A program made the position numbers and the translations under genes. A stretch of 64,000 bases of DNA, from assembly GCA_030180135.1 (NCBI GenBank), contig CM058235.1:16516720-16580719 (forward strand), read 5' to 3'. The notes under the pieces were generated by a model. It made no database searches, had not been told where the DNA came from, and worked only from the letters and a program-made list of their open reading frames with translations. Below are positions 44,368 to 56,438 of the stretch, in pieces. Within the stretch, counting starts at the first letter, position 1. Each line of letters opens with the position of its first letter. This DNA comes from Orychophragmus violaceus (Eukaryota > Streptophyta > Magnoliopsida > Brassicales > Brassicaceae).

Positions 44368-47300
44368 ATGAGTTCGCCGTTAGCTTCATCATCCGAGGTT
44401 AGTTCGTGATCATTTTTGAATCATTTGTTGTGAATTCATTCATTCATATTGTTAGAATCGCGGAGATTTTGTATATCGCTTACATCTTTTTCCGAGATCT
44501 CCGTTTAGCTAGGATGATTTCAAATTTCAATGATAAAATCCATTTACGATTCATTTGTTGTGACTTAATTCATTCATATTGTTAATATCGCGGAGATTTT
44601 GTATATCGCTAACATTTTTTTTCCCGAGATCTCCGTTTAGCTAGGATGATTTCAATGATAAAATCCATTTACGATTCATTCGTTGTGACTGAATTCATTC
44701 ATATTGTTAGAATCGCGGAGATTTTGTATATCGCTAACATTTTTTTTTCCCGAGATCTCCGTTTAGTTAGGATGATTTCAATGATAAAATCCATTTCCGA
44801 TTTTTAATTCGCTCGAAGACGATGATAATATCCAATATACGATTCAGTTTGTGTTATATAGTTGTGTTGATTTATAAATATTGCTAATATTGTCCGAGAT
44901 CTCCGTTTAGCTAGGATGATTTCAATGATAAAATCCATTTACGATTTTTAAATTCGTTCGACGTCGACGATAATATCCATTTTACGATCCAGTTTGTGTT
45001 ATATAGTTGTGTTGATTTATAAATACTGCTAGTATTATCCGAGATCTCCGTTAACCACTCCGTATTAACATAGATATGTAATTTGTGATGAGGTTAACCA
45101 CTTTATGCGTTCAGTTTTTTCTGTCTCCATTTTCTCACTCTGTTCCCGCATTTCTCTCCAATTATGTACTTCAGCAGGAACAGGAACAAGCTCATTCTCT
45201 TGATCATTTAGATCTTCTTCTTGCCTGCCACGAGGATATACAGGTATACACGATTTTATGACTTAAGTATGTTCAATGAATCTAGTTATTCTCTCTCACT
45301 ATGTGATCATTTTCTGCATTTCTCTTCAGGACTTAGAGGAAGAAGGCTATGTCGCTGATCATATGGATCTTCTTCTTGCCTGCCATGAGGATGCACAAGT
45401 ATATGTGATTTTATGTTGAATGTATCTACTTCTTCTACCTCCTCGTTTATCAGTTTGTGTTCATTTTCTTGTAGGATATGCAGGCTGAATATGCTATAGA
45501 AGAACATGCTGGTTATGATGAACCTGATGTTCTTGACTACATTGAGCTGCTTATTGAAAAGCAGCTTCGACCTATTGCTAAGCTCTCTATCGAAGATCAC
45601 ACAAGGGCCAACATCATTGAGACCATGTTGGTTTCCTCTAAGGCTAAGCAGTATCCGAAAGCCATTTACTTGGCAGTTTTAATACAAAACCCAGCCGCCA
45701 GTGAGGTGGTGATACTTGGCAGGTGTGACTGGAGGCTCTTTGCTCCCACCACAAAAACATTTGTCAACATGTTTCTGTCATGCAAGCAGCTGGATGCTAC
45801 TGTGAGTTAGTTTTTAAATTAGACTCAAAATGTGTTGTCTAATTTAATATGACTAACTATTTTATTTTCTATCAGTTTGAGTTTATGTGTACCTACATCA
45901 CAGATTTGTCACTACTTGACCGAGATTGTTGTCAGTTTTATCCTTCTATCTTAGCCGCAGCATGTGTGTTCTTGACGGAGTTTATGCTATATCCGGATGA
46001 AAAGCCTAATGTGGTATGAAAAGTTAATTTTAACATTGTTTCATTTCATGTCATTTTGTTGTCTTGATTTTGATCACATTTGTTCATTTGTTTAGTTTAT
46101 TCCATGGAACTATGACAATGAGTTCTTCCGAACCGCAGTCGGAATTCTACGAGAGTTAGTACTTGCGAAGCGTCATGTGGGTTGCGTCTACACTCGCACC
46201 AAATATCTCTCTATAGAGGTAAAAAAAAAAGAATTTCCATAAATTGTAACGTAAAATAAAATTGTTAATTTGAATTTCATTTTTAGAGGCATTTACACTA
46301 AAGGACACCTTCATGTATGTTTATTACACTATAGGGTACTTTGTGTACTGTTCACGTTTTGGAGGGCTTTTATGCCCAATTTGACCTTCAACTAAAGCTT
46401 TTCCAGTTGATTTGTCTAACTAAAAGGTAAAGGTGTCTTGTGGACCATTAGATCTAAAGTGAGATTTAATGTAGGCGGTTGGATTAAAGTGTTTTTTTCT
46501 TTTCTTTTTCTTCTTTCTCTCCCTCTCTTCTCTCACGATCCTTCTCATCCTTTTTTCAAAAAAAAATTTCTTTTTTTTCCTCACCTCTCTCATCTCTCTT
46601 TAAAATTATATGTTATATCAGAAATGCAAATATTTTTTTGTTTGTACTATAAATTATAATTTTTTTTTCTCTATACAATGATATCCATTTTGATATATTT
46701 CAGTTAATTTTAGATTAAATCTTGTGGACGCTTTAATAAACTCGTCTAATGGTGGATATAATCTAATGGATATCGTACACAAAGTGGCATGTCCATAAAA
46801 TATGTGTACATAAAGTGACTAATATATCAGGTTGATGTGTACATTGTTGTTGTTGAATTAAGCAGTGAAATTGTTATTTCAAGCGTCAAGACAAAGAAAG
46901 CTTAAAGTTTAAAGTCCATAAAAACAATATCCACCCGCAACATTGTCCCCTTGGTACTGGTCCTTGTTAAAGCATGTAAACATGTCATGACTCTGATCAA
47001 CCAATCCTTGCTTGGAACATCCACAGCGGCACCTACATGAACATCACTTTAGTCCATACGATCTTGAGCTCTTTCACTGTCCTGAAACAACCAACAAACA
47101 CATGAGCATCACTCTCCATGGGTGTGAACTGAGTCCACAGAAGCTCTTCCCGAGACCTCGTACACATTCCTACTCGCTATTCTTTCTTGCATTACCTCCA
47201 TCTCTCTGTCCAAAGCGACAACTGCAGACACGATATTTTACGCGGGATTTGGTGACGGCGTGGACATGATTTGGTGTATACAGAAACATATATGGCTGAT

Positions 47301-49555
47301 GAAACATATTTAGCAACATATGATGTTGTAAAGACTTTATTGAAATATTTGTCCACCAAAAACGAATTTGATATAACATATGATATCATGAAAAATAAAG
47401 TTTATGTCACCAAACAATGTCCACAATTGTGGATAGAATTTAGTGGACATCGTAGTACACAAAATGACCTGTCCACAAAAGAGGTTGTTCACATTTTAGC
47501 TACTGTGGACATCAGATGGTTGGTCATCGTTTTAGCTATTTTCCACATTTATTTGTGGACATTGATTGTCCTTTGGTATAAAAACTGAATGATGAAAACA
47601 AAAAATATCTAAATAGACTAAATGACAAATTTTATGTCCACCAAACGATGTCTACAATTCATACATACGATATCGTACACATGCCTACTCGCCATTCTTT
47701 CTTGCATTACCTTCATCTCTCTGTCCAAAGCGACATTTGTGGACATCGTTTGGTGGACATCGTTTTCCACCAAAAACGAATTTGATATAACATTTGTGGA
47801 TATCAGTTTCAGTTTCTGGACATTGACATAATTTAGGTTTATAAATTGTGTAGGATGATGGTAGATACATAAAAACACATGCATTAGAACTTAATGTATC
47901 CACGAACACATAAACGACAAATGAGACCTTGACTATGAATTGAAGCAAACTTGTACACTATAAGCTTGTACACCAAAATGTATCCACAAACACATAAACA
48001 ACAAGAGCTCATCAGACCTAAGCAACACATTAAAGCGAGCCATAAGCTTCCACAAAATCAATCCAATGTGATATACATAGCTCACATCCACCAACTGTCC
48101 CGTACCAAGAGAAAACACAAGCAAATCCTCAACACTTCTAACCGCAACGCTAATCCACCATCAACCTCAACGCACCGCGTTTTACCGTCCACTGATCTCA
48201 TCTCCATCGGCTCCAACAAATAAAACATTATTTAGTGTACACTCTCTCTCTCTCTCTCTCTAACCAATATCCACAACATCACAAAGCGGCAAATGGAGTA
48301 ATGAAACATTCAAATCTTCACCTTATCATTTCACCTCTTCCATTGTGACATTCATACGACTTCCACCAAAGGCAAACCTGAGCATCAACACCTTTGGAAC
48401 GTAATGCAGCGAGGTCACCTTCAAGAGTTTTCACAAAGTCAAGACTAGAGCCATCCAAAACATCACGTCCATCAGTATATCCAATATCCACAGAAACAAT
48501 ATCCACAGACGCAAACAATTTAACAATCCCACATTATGACATGCTAAAACTTGTCCACCAAACTTAAAAATCCAACTAGCTTGCATAACCACAGAAAAAT
48601 AAAAAATAAAATAAGAGTAACATTTGATCCCAAAAAAAGAGTAACATAAACTTATGTACACATTACACATAGACATCCATAAAACATAATTACAAATTTC
48701 TAAATGGTGTCCATATAAATTATATCCACGGACTGTTGCTACTATAACAGAGACGTAAGCTTGGTTTCTCACAAACCCAAACCAAGATCCATCAGCACTG
48801 ACCAAACACCATGGAAACCGACTAATCCTTTTAAAACAATAAAACTTACCTGCAACACTTTGTAAATGCAAGATTTTGGAGCTCCAGAGAATAGTAGCAA
48901 CAAATTAGGATGCTCTCTTCTGTGGTAATAATTGTACAGAACCACAACAGCATGAACCTACATCAACAACAACATAAATTAGAAAAAAGGGAACTTTAAG
49001 AGACACAACATTGTTTGTTGTCTATTTGTCTAATTAGAGCTAATAAACAAAACTAATTGGAGATTTTGAAGTCCACCAAGAGACTGAGAAACTTAAGAAA
49101 CAGAACAGAAATTAAAAAAAGGGAACTTTAAGAGACAGAACATTGTTTGTTGTCTTTTTGTCTAATCAGAAAACTAATTACAGAATTTTGAAGTCCACCA
49201 AGAGACTAAGGGACTTAAGAAACTCACCTGTGTGGCTACAGATTCACGGATAGCTTTGGAAGGAACATCAGTTGGAGAAGGTTTCAATGGAAGCAAAGGG
49301 TCGACTAAGTTCTCTAACAAAGCTTGAATGGCGTCCTCTGTCGGACAAGCATCTGAAGATTTAGTGGTGGGCTTTGGGACAGGTAAAGAACAGTCTACCT
49401 CCTCCATAATCTCAGTCAAGATTCACTGCACCAAAAGATTTCGATTGCATAGAGAGAAGAAGGTAAAGTTGGGATTTTTATTTGGATGGAAACGGAGGAG
49501 AAGGTAAAGAGAGAGAGAAGAAGGTAAAGAGAGGAATTATGATTTCCAGATTCAA

Positions 49556-49592
<37 letters not shown>

Positions 49593-49883
49593 TACAAAAT
49601 TTGAAAGTAGATCTGAAAGAGATACATTGGGAATAGGACTAGCTGGATTTTTGGTTGTGTTTTAGTTTTTATTTAGTTGGCACCTTCTAGTTAGGAGATT
49701 AATTGAAGAGAAGGCTAAGAGTGTAAAATCCTAGGGTTAAAGTATCCTAAAACATGCAAATGCCTTTTGGCGTAATTAAAGTAGTTAAAGGTGCCTTCTG
49801 GCGTAATTTTCTCTTTTATGTAGTTTGGCAGGGTTGCTACAGTTCACTGCGGAGACATACCAGAGAACTATTACTCGTCATAG
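44368..49883 (+). CDS. Cyclin-like protein (A-type-like C-terminal cyclin fold), seven exons
   Basis: Exons: 44368-44397, 45175-45243, 45330-45398, 45475-45801, 45876-46013, 46096-46218 and 49824-49883. Every border is GT/AG, every intron is phase 0, and no stop occurs before TAG at 49881-49883 (271 residues). Exon 4 ends CDWRLFAPTTKTFVNMFL, the end of a cyclin_N box. Exon 5 (FEFMCTYITDLSLLD, PSILAAACVFLTEFML) and exons 6-7 (YTRTKYLSIE, FGRVATVH) fit cyclin_C of A-type cyclins. In the N box the stretch between AIYLAVLI and LGRCDW is almost absent, so the helices bearing the usual CDK contacts are missing. Exons 2 and 3 are duplicates (LLLACHEDIQ, LLLACHEDAQ). Function as a CDK activator is doubtful. 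Conserved splicing and frame argue for a real gene. Confidence 0.75.
44405..45060 (+). repeat. Tandem repeats in intron 1 of the cyclin-like gene
   Basis: A unit of roughly 120 bp recurs about three times with strong similarity and again in diverged form to about 45050. Shared words are GATTCATTTGTTGTG, ATCGCGGAGATTTTG and CCGAGATCTCCGTTTAG. Confidence 0.8.
47159..47740. repeat. Direct repeat within the element
   Basis: A block of about 65 bp (GTACACATTCCTACTCGC through CTCTCTGTCCAAAGCGACA) at 47159-47223 recurs at 47676-47739 with few changes. Confidence 0.8.
48240..48262. repeat. (TC)n microsatellite
   Basis: About 11 TC units inside the element. Confidence 0.9.
48330..49419 (-). pseudogene. 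Captured gene fragment of unknown family
   Basis: Exon 1: ATG at 49419, MTEIMEEVDCSLPVPKP, SSDACPTEDAIQALLENLVD, ending ESVATQ before GTGAGT near 49225. Exon 2 (about 48958-48842): VHAVVVLYNYYHRREHPNLL, FSGAPKSCIYKVLQ, ending before GTAAGT. A further open block (about 48500-48330) reads LDFVKTLEGDLAALRSKGVD and VCLWWKSYECHNG. The first two exons splice in frame. I remember similar plant proteins of unknown function but cannot name one. It sits within the GTGGACA-rich element, suggesting gene capture (Pack-MULE-like) or a cargo gene. Confidence 0.5.
48978..49230. repeat. Tandem repeat, two units of about 135 bp
   Basis: Blocks starting AAAAAGGGAACTTTAAGAGA at 48983 and 49116 continue through TTGTTTGTTGTC and GAAGTCCACCAAGAGACT. 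They lie in the intron downstream of exon 1 of the captured fragment. Confidence 0.75.
49562..49588. repeat. (GA)n microsatellite
   Basis: About 13 GA units near the right end of the element. Confidence 0.9.
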
Positions 49884-50922
49884 TTTACTACTATGACATG
49901 ATAGATACTATGACATATATATACATACTAGCCATATACTACGAGCTACACCTATTATAGATATTGTGAGATATTACATTGTGGGATTGCATTTTATATA
50001 AATTGACATACTCCTAGAGAAAGATATTAAATCAGAAATTTAGGTACATTTACCTAATTTTGGTTTTGGTTTGGTTGATGCAATTTTGATTCATTTGGTT
50101 AAAGGGATAAACTAGCCCACAATTAAAAATAAAAAATGGCTTAGTTAGTATTCAATCTATTATATATTATTTTGGTCAATATAATTGCAAGTCTTAAGTT
50201 AAGACTTAAAAGAGAACTTAGACTTTGAAAGCCTACTCTATCATTGAAGCCACTATCATTGAAGCCACTGGAGAGTTTACGTTTTATTTGCTTTGTTTTC
50301 TGGTGTAAGGAGCTCTGTGTTTTGCTTTCCCTATACTTTTCTTTTTCAACCTTTTGTATTTGTACATATTTCTCTGCAGTCTTCAGGTAATACAAGATTA
50401 AGAAAAAAGACTTTTGAGTGTCTAGCATGCTCAAGCTAGAACTTCAGTAGCATTAAAATGTTCACGTGAGTGCACACCATAAGTTCTTAAAATTCCTCTC
50501 TACCCGAAAAAAGAGTATTCAGTTTATATTCAGTTTATAAGGTGATGTGTATCAAAATAGAGAGAAACTGTTACATTCAAGAAACTTGCAAACCATAAAG
50601 AAAGGGGTGTATCATAAAATCTGAATGCGGACAAGTCTTACTTGAGGTGATCTAAAACTGAGTTCCAAAGGGAGTATAGATAGATAAAGAAGTGAATGGT
50701 CTTTAACCTCTTCAGAATATTTTGAGACTTGAGGTGGAGAAGCAAGGGAGTATGAGAGGCTTTTCATCCGAACCTACAAAACTCAAATTCCATTGCTGTA
50801 ATCTATAATGGCAGCTAAAAAAATAAGTGGTCCACATAACCAAGCAGCTTCATCGTTGGAACCAATAGAAGATAAAGCTGAAGAGAAAAACCAAGTTGAA
50901 AACGTAGAGAGGAGGTTAACAT
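49884..50922. other. Spacer with a short open frame upstream of Copia-3
   Basis: AT-rich. A small frame starting MAAKKISGPHNQAASS at 50808 stays open to the Copia-3 insertion site. Without the insertion it would end at the TAA formed after ERRLT (58179-region sequence), giving about 38 residues. It may be a small exon; support is weak. Confidence 0.3.
50918..50922. repeat. Copia-3 target-site duplication, left copy
   Basis: AACAT, repeated at 58177-58181. Confidence 0.85.
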
Positions 50923-51604
50923 TGAAGGAATTTCTAGCAGTTCTAATCCGGATTAGCAACCCTAGTCTGAATTCCGAGCCTAGGATATGAGGTTCATGTA
51001 ATTGAATCTAACAGATCTCGAGATTACCTGATGAATATGCAGCAGAAGTGTTTGCAGATAATCGAGATCACGAAGCGCCTCAAATGCTGCGCCTATACTG
51101 GTATCCACACGCACACAAACTAGAACGCAGGGATGCTAGTGCCTTACAGAGATCTAATCTCCAGAGAGGTTTCTTTCTGTGTTCTGGTGGCTGTGAATTA
51201 GGTTAGGGACGAGTTTAGGTCGACCATATATCTTATATATGTCGGCTTAAACCACAACGGAATTAACCAACGATTAAACCGAATTAATCTGATTAATCCG
51301 CGAGTGCATCGATCGATGCACTAACTGCAACGATCGACACTCCCCAGAACATTGATATCGAATGCATATCAAATATGCATTCATTGGATCATTACATTAA
51401 TGATCAACCTCGTCTATGACGCCCAGTTTGCTTAGGTGTGTGACCCTGTAGGATCATATAACACTAGCAATGAGTTCTTAACTCATTGATCATAAGTGGC
51501 TTCTAGCAAAGCGTTATGACTACCCAGTGTTATGTGATTGTCTCATCTCGACTATACGACTTTCACTTAGAGCAAGTACAGTAGATTTAAGGACATTCCC
51601 AACA
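50923..51604 (-). repeat. Copia-3 3' LTR
   Basis: 682 bp partner of 57495-58176, with the GCATCGATCGATGC palindrome near 51306. Confidence 0.92.
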
Positions 51605-51615
51605 ATCTCCCACTT
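51605..51615 (-). other. Copia-3 polypurine tract
   Basis: AAGTGGGAGAT (minus strand) directly before the 3' LTR. Confidence 0.85.
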
Positions 51616-52302
51616 GTACTGGAATCATCTATTCCTTTAATCCCTTTGTAGCTATATCTCAATCTAGCATAAGGCAAGCACTGTGTCATCCTTATTCAAC
51701 CAGATTACGTTTATCGAATCCCGATTTATACTGATGAAAACAAACGACTGACAATCACCTCGTTTGAGCGCGGCCACGCATTTCCAGTATCAAATCTTCG
51801 ATAGGCCCAGAGATATTTAACTCCTGTTATATAGGAGGTACAAATTCCATCTTGTTCCATCCATGTCTCTTTTATATTTCATGATACGCCTAATCAGTGT
51901 CTTTATGATCACCAGTTACGGCTGACGTTTGACAAAATCAAGACGAACCAATCCATATAAGAGAGAACATGACGAACTCAGGTCTAAGGACTACTCTCTT
52001 TAGTCGTTATGAGAAACTCTTATGACACTCATATAACATCTTGTAGAGTTCTCATTAACGGGTCAAGTCCGATCATGTGTTCTCTAACACATATCTATGT
52101 GATTGACTTTAATACACTTATTAAATGACTCCATGAAACGTAGTCATCAGTCACCTCACATACTAGTCTCACGTGGCTGTTAATGTCCCACGTTAACAAC
52201 CTCGACCATGGACCATTATAATTTATGTCATTTATTGCTTATAGGGTTTCATGATCAAGTCACATACTTGATGGCCTATAAAATGTCATAAATTACTTTG
52301 GG

Positions 52303-52305
<3 letters not shown>

Positions 52306-52369
<64 letters not shown>
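52306..52369. repeat. (TA)n microsatellite in the Copia-3 3' region
   Basis: 64 bp of perfect AT dinucleotide. The same place in Copia-1 has only about six units (13146-13157). Confidence 0.95.
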
Positions 52370-52372
<3 letters not shown>

Positions 52373-52484
52373 ATTAACACAATTAAATAATGCTGAAACA
52401 ATTTCATTAAAATAACATAACTATTATGTTTTTGTGAACATCATGTCATAACTAAAACAAATACAACTCCCACTGAAATCAAGA

Positions 52485-55400
52485 TCATATCTTAAGAAAT
52501 CTAATGCCTACAGCAGTTGTATGAAACTCATGCTTAGGCCTTGGGAGGGGCTTGGTCAGTGGATCAGCAACATTCTCATCCGTAGGGACTCTGCTGATCT
52601 TCACATCTCCTTTATTCACAATATCACGGATAAGGTGATATCTCCTTTCTATGTGTTTGGATTTCTGGTGTGATCTAGGTTCCTTTGCTTGCGCAATGGC
52701 TCCATTGTTGTCACAATACAAAGCCACTGGCTCAGAAATGCTAGGAATCACACCAAGTTCAGTGATGAACTTCTTGATCCAAACAGCCTCCTTTGCCGCT
52801 TCAGAAGCAGCGAGGTACTCAGCTTCAGTTGTGGAATCTGCTACAGTGTCCTGCTTGGAACTCTTCCAGCTTACTGCACCGCCATTCAGGCAGAAGATGT
52901 AACCAGATTGCGATCGGAAATCATCTTGGTCTGTCTGAAAACTTGCGTCTGTGTAACCACTTACTACCAGCTCATCACTTCCTCCATACACCAAGAATTT
53001 ATCCTTAGTATTTCTCAAATACTTCAGAATATTCTTGACTGCTGTCCAGTGACTTTCACCTGGATCCGATTGGTATCTACTCGTCATGCTTAAAGCACAA
53101 GCAACATCTAGACGAGTACAGAGCATGGCATACATGATGGATCCCAACGCCGAGGCATAGGGAATCCGACTCATGCGATCTCGCTCAGCAGGTGTCTCAG
53201 GACACTGCTTCTTGCTGAGACTTATGCCATAAGACATTGTTATGAAGCCCTTCTTGGAATCTTGCATTCTGAACCTGTGTAAGACCTTATCGATATAAGT
53301 GTCTTGACACAGTCCAATCAACTTGTTTGATCTATCTCTATAGATTCTTATTCCAAGAATATACGCGGCTTCTCCCATGTCTTTCATTGAAAAACAACTT
53401 CCGAGCCAAGTCTTAACAGACTGTAACAATGGAACGTCATTTCCGAGAAGAAGTATGTCATCTACATACAACACGAGAAATGCAACTGCGCTCCCACTAG
53501 TCTTCTTGTAAACACATGGTTCTTCTTCGCTTCTGATGAAATCAAACTTTTTGACTGCTTCATCAAAACGAAGATTCCAACTCCGAGATGCTTGCTTCAA
53601 TCCATAAATGGATCGATGAAGTTTGCATACTTTCCTAGCTGCATTTGGATCGATGAAACCTTCGGGTTGTGTCATGTACACATCCTCTTCCAGAATTTCA
53701 TTAAGGAAAGTTGTTTTCACGTCCATCTGCCAGATCTCATAATCATAATGAGCAGCTGTTGCTAGGAGAATCCGAATGAATTTAAGCATGGCGACAGGTG
53801 AATAGGTTTCTTCATAGTCAATACCATGAATTTGTTTGAAACCTTTTGCCACTAGCCTTGCTTTATATATCTGAATATTTCCATCCACATCAATTTTCTT
53901 CTTGAAAATCCATTTACACTCAATGGGTCTTGCACCATCGGGTAAATCAACCAAAGTCCATACTTAGTTCTGTGACATGGATCCCATTTCGGATTCAGCG
54001 GCTTTCAGCCACTTTTCGGAGTCAGGGCTCATCATTGCTTCTTCGAAATTCGCTGGCTCGTCACTGTCAATGATTAACAAATCATGACAATTGGTTACGA
54101 GAAAACCATATCTCTCGGGTTCGTGACGGATCCTTTCGGATCGGCGAATTTCAGGCTCCACAGGCGCCGTCTCTACAACTCTTTGTAGATCCAACTGTTG
54201 CTCTTCCTCTACGGGTTGAGCATTTTCCTGCGGTTCTCGAACTTCTTCGAGTTGTACTTTACTCCCACTGTTTCTCTTGGAAAGAAATTCTCTCTCAAGA
54301 AAGACGCAGTTCCGAGCAACAAACACTTTGTTCTCGGATTGGTTGTAAAAGTAGTATGCCTTGGTTTCCTTAGGATAACCAACGAAGTAGCATTTATCAG
54401 ATTTGGGCTCGAGCTTATCTGTAATTAATCTCTTAACATAAGCTTCACAGCCCCAAATCTTCAGGAAAGACACATTCGGAACATTTCCAGTCCACATCTC
54501 ATGTGGTGTCTTTGCAACTGATTTTGACGGAACCCTATTTAGTGTAAACGCAGACGTTTCTAGAGCGTATCCCCAAAAGGATAATGGAAGAGTTGAGAGA
54601 CTCATCATTGATCGAACCATATCTAATAAAGTCCGATTCCTCCTCTCAGACACGCCATTCCATTGTGGTGTTCCAGGAGGAGTGAGTTGTGAAACAATTC
54701 CACAATCTCTCAAATGATCACTGAATTCTTGGCTTAAGTATTCTCCTCCACGATCTGATCGAAGAGCCTTAATACTTTTGCCAAGTTGATTCTGTACTTC
54801 ATTTTGGAACTCTTTGAACTTTTCAAAGGATTCCGACTTGTGTCTCATTAAATAGACATAGCCATGCCTGCTGAAATCATCAGTGAAGGTAATGAAGTAT
54901 AGAAAATTTCCTCTGGCACTTGTGCTCATTGGGCCGCACACATCTGTATGTATAAGGCCCAACAGGTCACTGGCCCTTTCGTTTGATTTGTTGAAAGGGG
55001 CCTTAGCCATTTTGCCTAGTAAACAAGATTCACATTTCTCACATGATTCATAATCAAATGAGCCCAAAAGCCCATCACTATGGAGCTTTTGAATCCGTTT
55101 CTCGTTTATGTGGCCCAAACGACAATGCCATAGAAAAGTCTGATTCGTGTCATTTGATTTGAATCTCTTGGTGTTAATGTTATAGATTTATGTGCTTTGG
55201 TTTAGAACATAAAGCCCATTCTCTAATGGGCTGCTACCATAATACATATCATTGTAATCAAAAGAACAAAATTTATTCTTAATTGAAAACTGATATCCTT
55301 CCAAATCCAAAACAGGAATAGAAATAATATTTCTGCTTATAGCAGGTACATAGTAGCAATTATGAAGTTCTAAAACCAAACCAGAAGGTAAAGACAAGTT

Positions 55401-56438
55401 AAATGTTCCTACGGCTAATGCAGCAACTCTTGCTCCATTCCCCACACGCAGGTCCACTTGTCCCCTTTCCAACGTCCTACTGTTGCTTAGGCCCTGCATA
55501 TTTGTACAAATATGAGCACCACAACCGGTATCCAATACCCAAGAAGTAGAACCAGAAGTAGTAACATTTACTTCTATAACATAAATACCTGAAGATGAAG
55601 TCTCGAAAGTCTTCTTCTTCTTCTCTTCCAAGAATTTGTTGCAATTTCTCTTCCAATGCTCAGGCTCTTTACAGTAATGGCACTTATCAGTCTCAGATGG
55701 GCCCGGCGCAGGCGTGTCCTGGTTCTCAATCGGGACTGCCTTGCCCTTTCCCTTGCCTTTGCCAAGTTTCTTAAACTTCTTACCCCCTTGTACCATAAGT
55801 ACATTAGGAGTGCCCTTCCTGATATTAGGCTCAGCTGTCTTGAGCATGCCATGCAGTTAAGTCAACGTCTTCGTCAAGTTGTTCATGTTATAGTTCATAA
55901 CAAACTGATCATAACTTGACGGCAGTGACTGCAGAATGATGTCAGTAGCCAATTCTTGGCTAATGGGACAATCCAATCTCCCCAGGTTATCAATATAACC
56001 CATCATCTTAATGACATGAGGACTGACCGGACTGTCCTTTGGTAGCTTGCATTCAATGAGAGATTTGACCGTCTGGTATCTCTCAGTTCGTGCTTGCTCC
56101 TGAAACATGCTTTTCAGGCTAGTAATCATCTCCACTGGCGACTCCACGTTCTCGTATTGCTTCTGCAAGTCCGAGTTCATGGTAGCCAACATGAGACAAT
56201 TCACATCGACCACATCATTGGAATGCTTGTCCCAAGCACTCCTTTCTGCATGTGTAGCATTGGATCTCAGTTTTTCAGGGAGAACATTTTCAAGGACATA
56301 GTCCCGCTTCTTCTGCTTGAGAACAATTCTCAAGTTCCGATACCGTTCGAGAAAATTCGATCCATTTAACTTGTCCTTCTCAAGGACGGATCGCAAGGAG
56401 AAAGAATTATTATGAGTAGTAGTCATAGCTGAGAACAT
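52485..56438 (-). pseudogene. Copia-3 gag-pol polyprotein, three nonsense mutations
   Basis: ATG at 56438 (MFSAMTTTHNN). Four open blocks in order: gag (56438-55857), zinc knuckle and protease (55847-55188), integrase (55118-53964), reverse transcriptase and RNase H (53954-52485). Stops: Glu to TAA near 55858 at the end of gag; Glu to TAA near 55188; Gln to TAA near 53957 between integrase and RT. The knuckle reads CHYCKEPEHWKRNC, with Glu in place of the usual Gly. DTG, the HTDVCGP and SDRGGEY integrase motifs and YVDD are intact. The protein is nearly the same as that of Copia-1. Confidence 0.92.

Larger units (their letters stand above)
46286..49812. mobile_element. Large non-autonomous MULE-like element inside the last cyclin intron
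   Basis: The left end GGCATTTACACTAAAGG and the right end (read inward) GAAAATTACGCCAGAAGG are diverged inverted repeats. Both are followed by GGTACC/GGTGTCC-type words. The interior is mostly non-coding, crowded with GTGGACA, TGTCCAC and GTACAC words (46990-48900), with (TC)n and (GA)n tracts. A minus-strand gene fragment lies at 48330-49419. No exact target duplication was found, so the borders are uncertain by some bases. Confidence 0.55.

Noticed and set aside
47000..48300. Several 60-100-codon frames in the GTGGACA-rich interior
   Set aside because: Opposite-strand mirrors of repetitive non-coding DNA, without splice or codon support.
46277..49822. Exact 9-10 bp target duplication for the intronic element
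   Set aside because: The best candidates (ATTTTTAGA versus TCTTTTATG) are not identical; borders left approximate.
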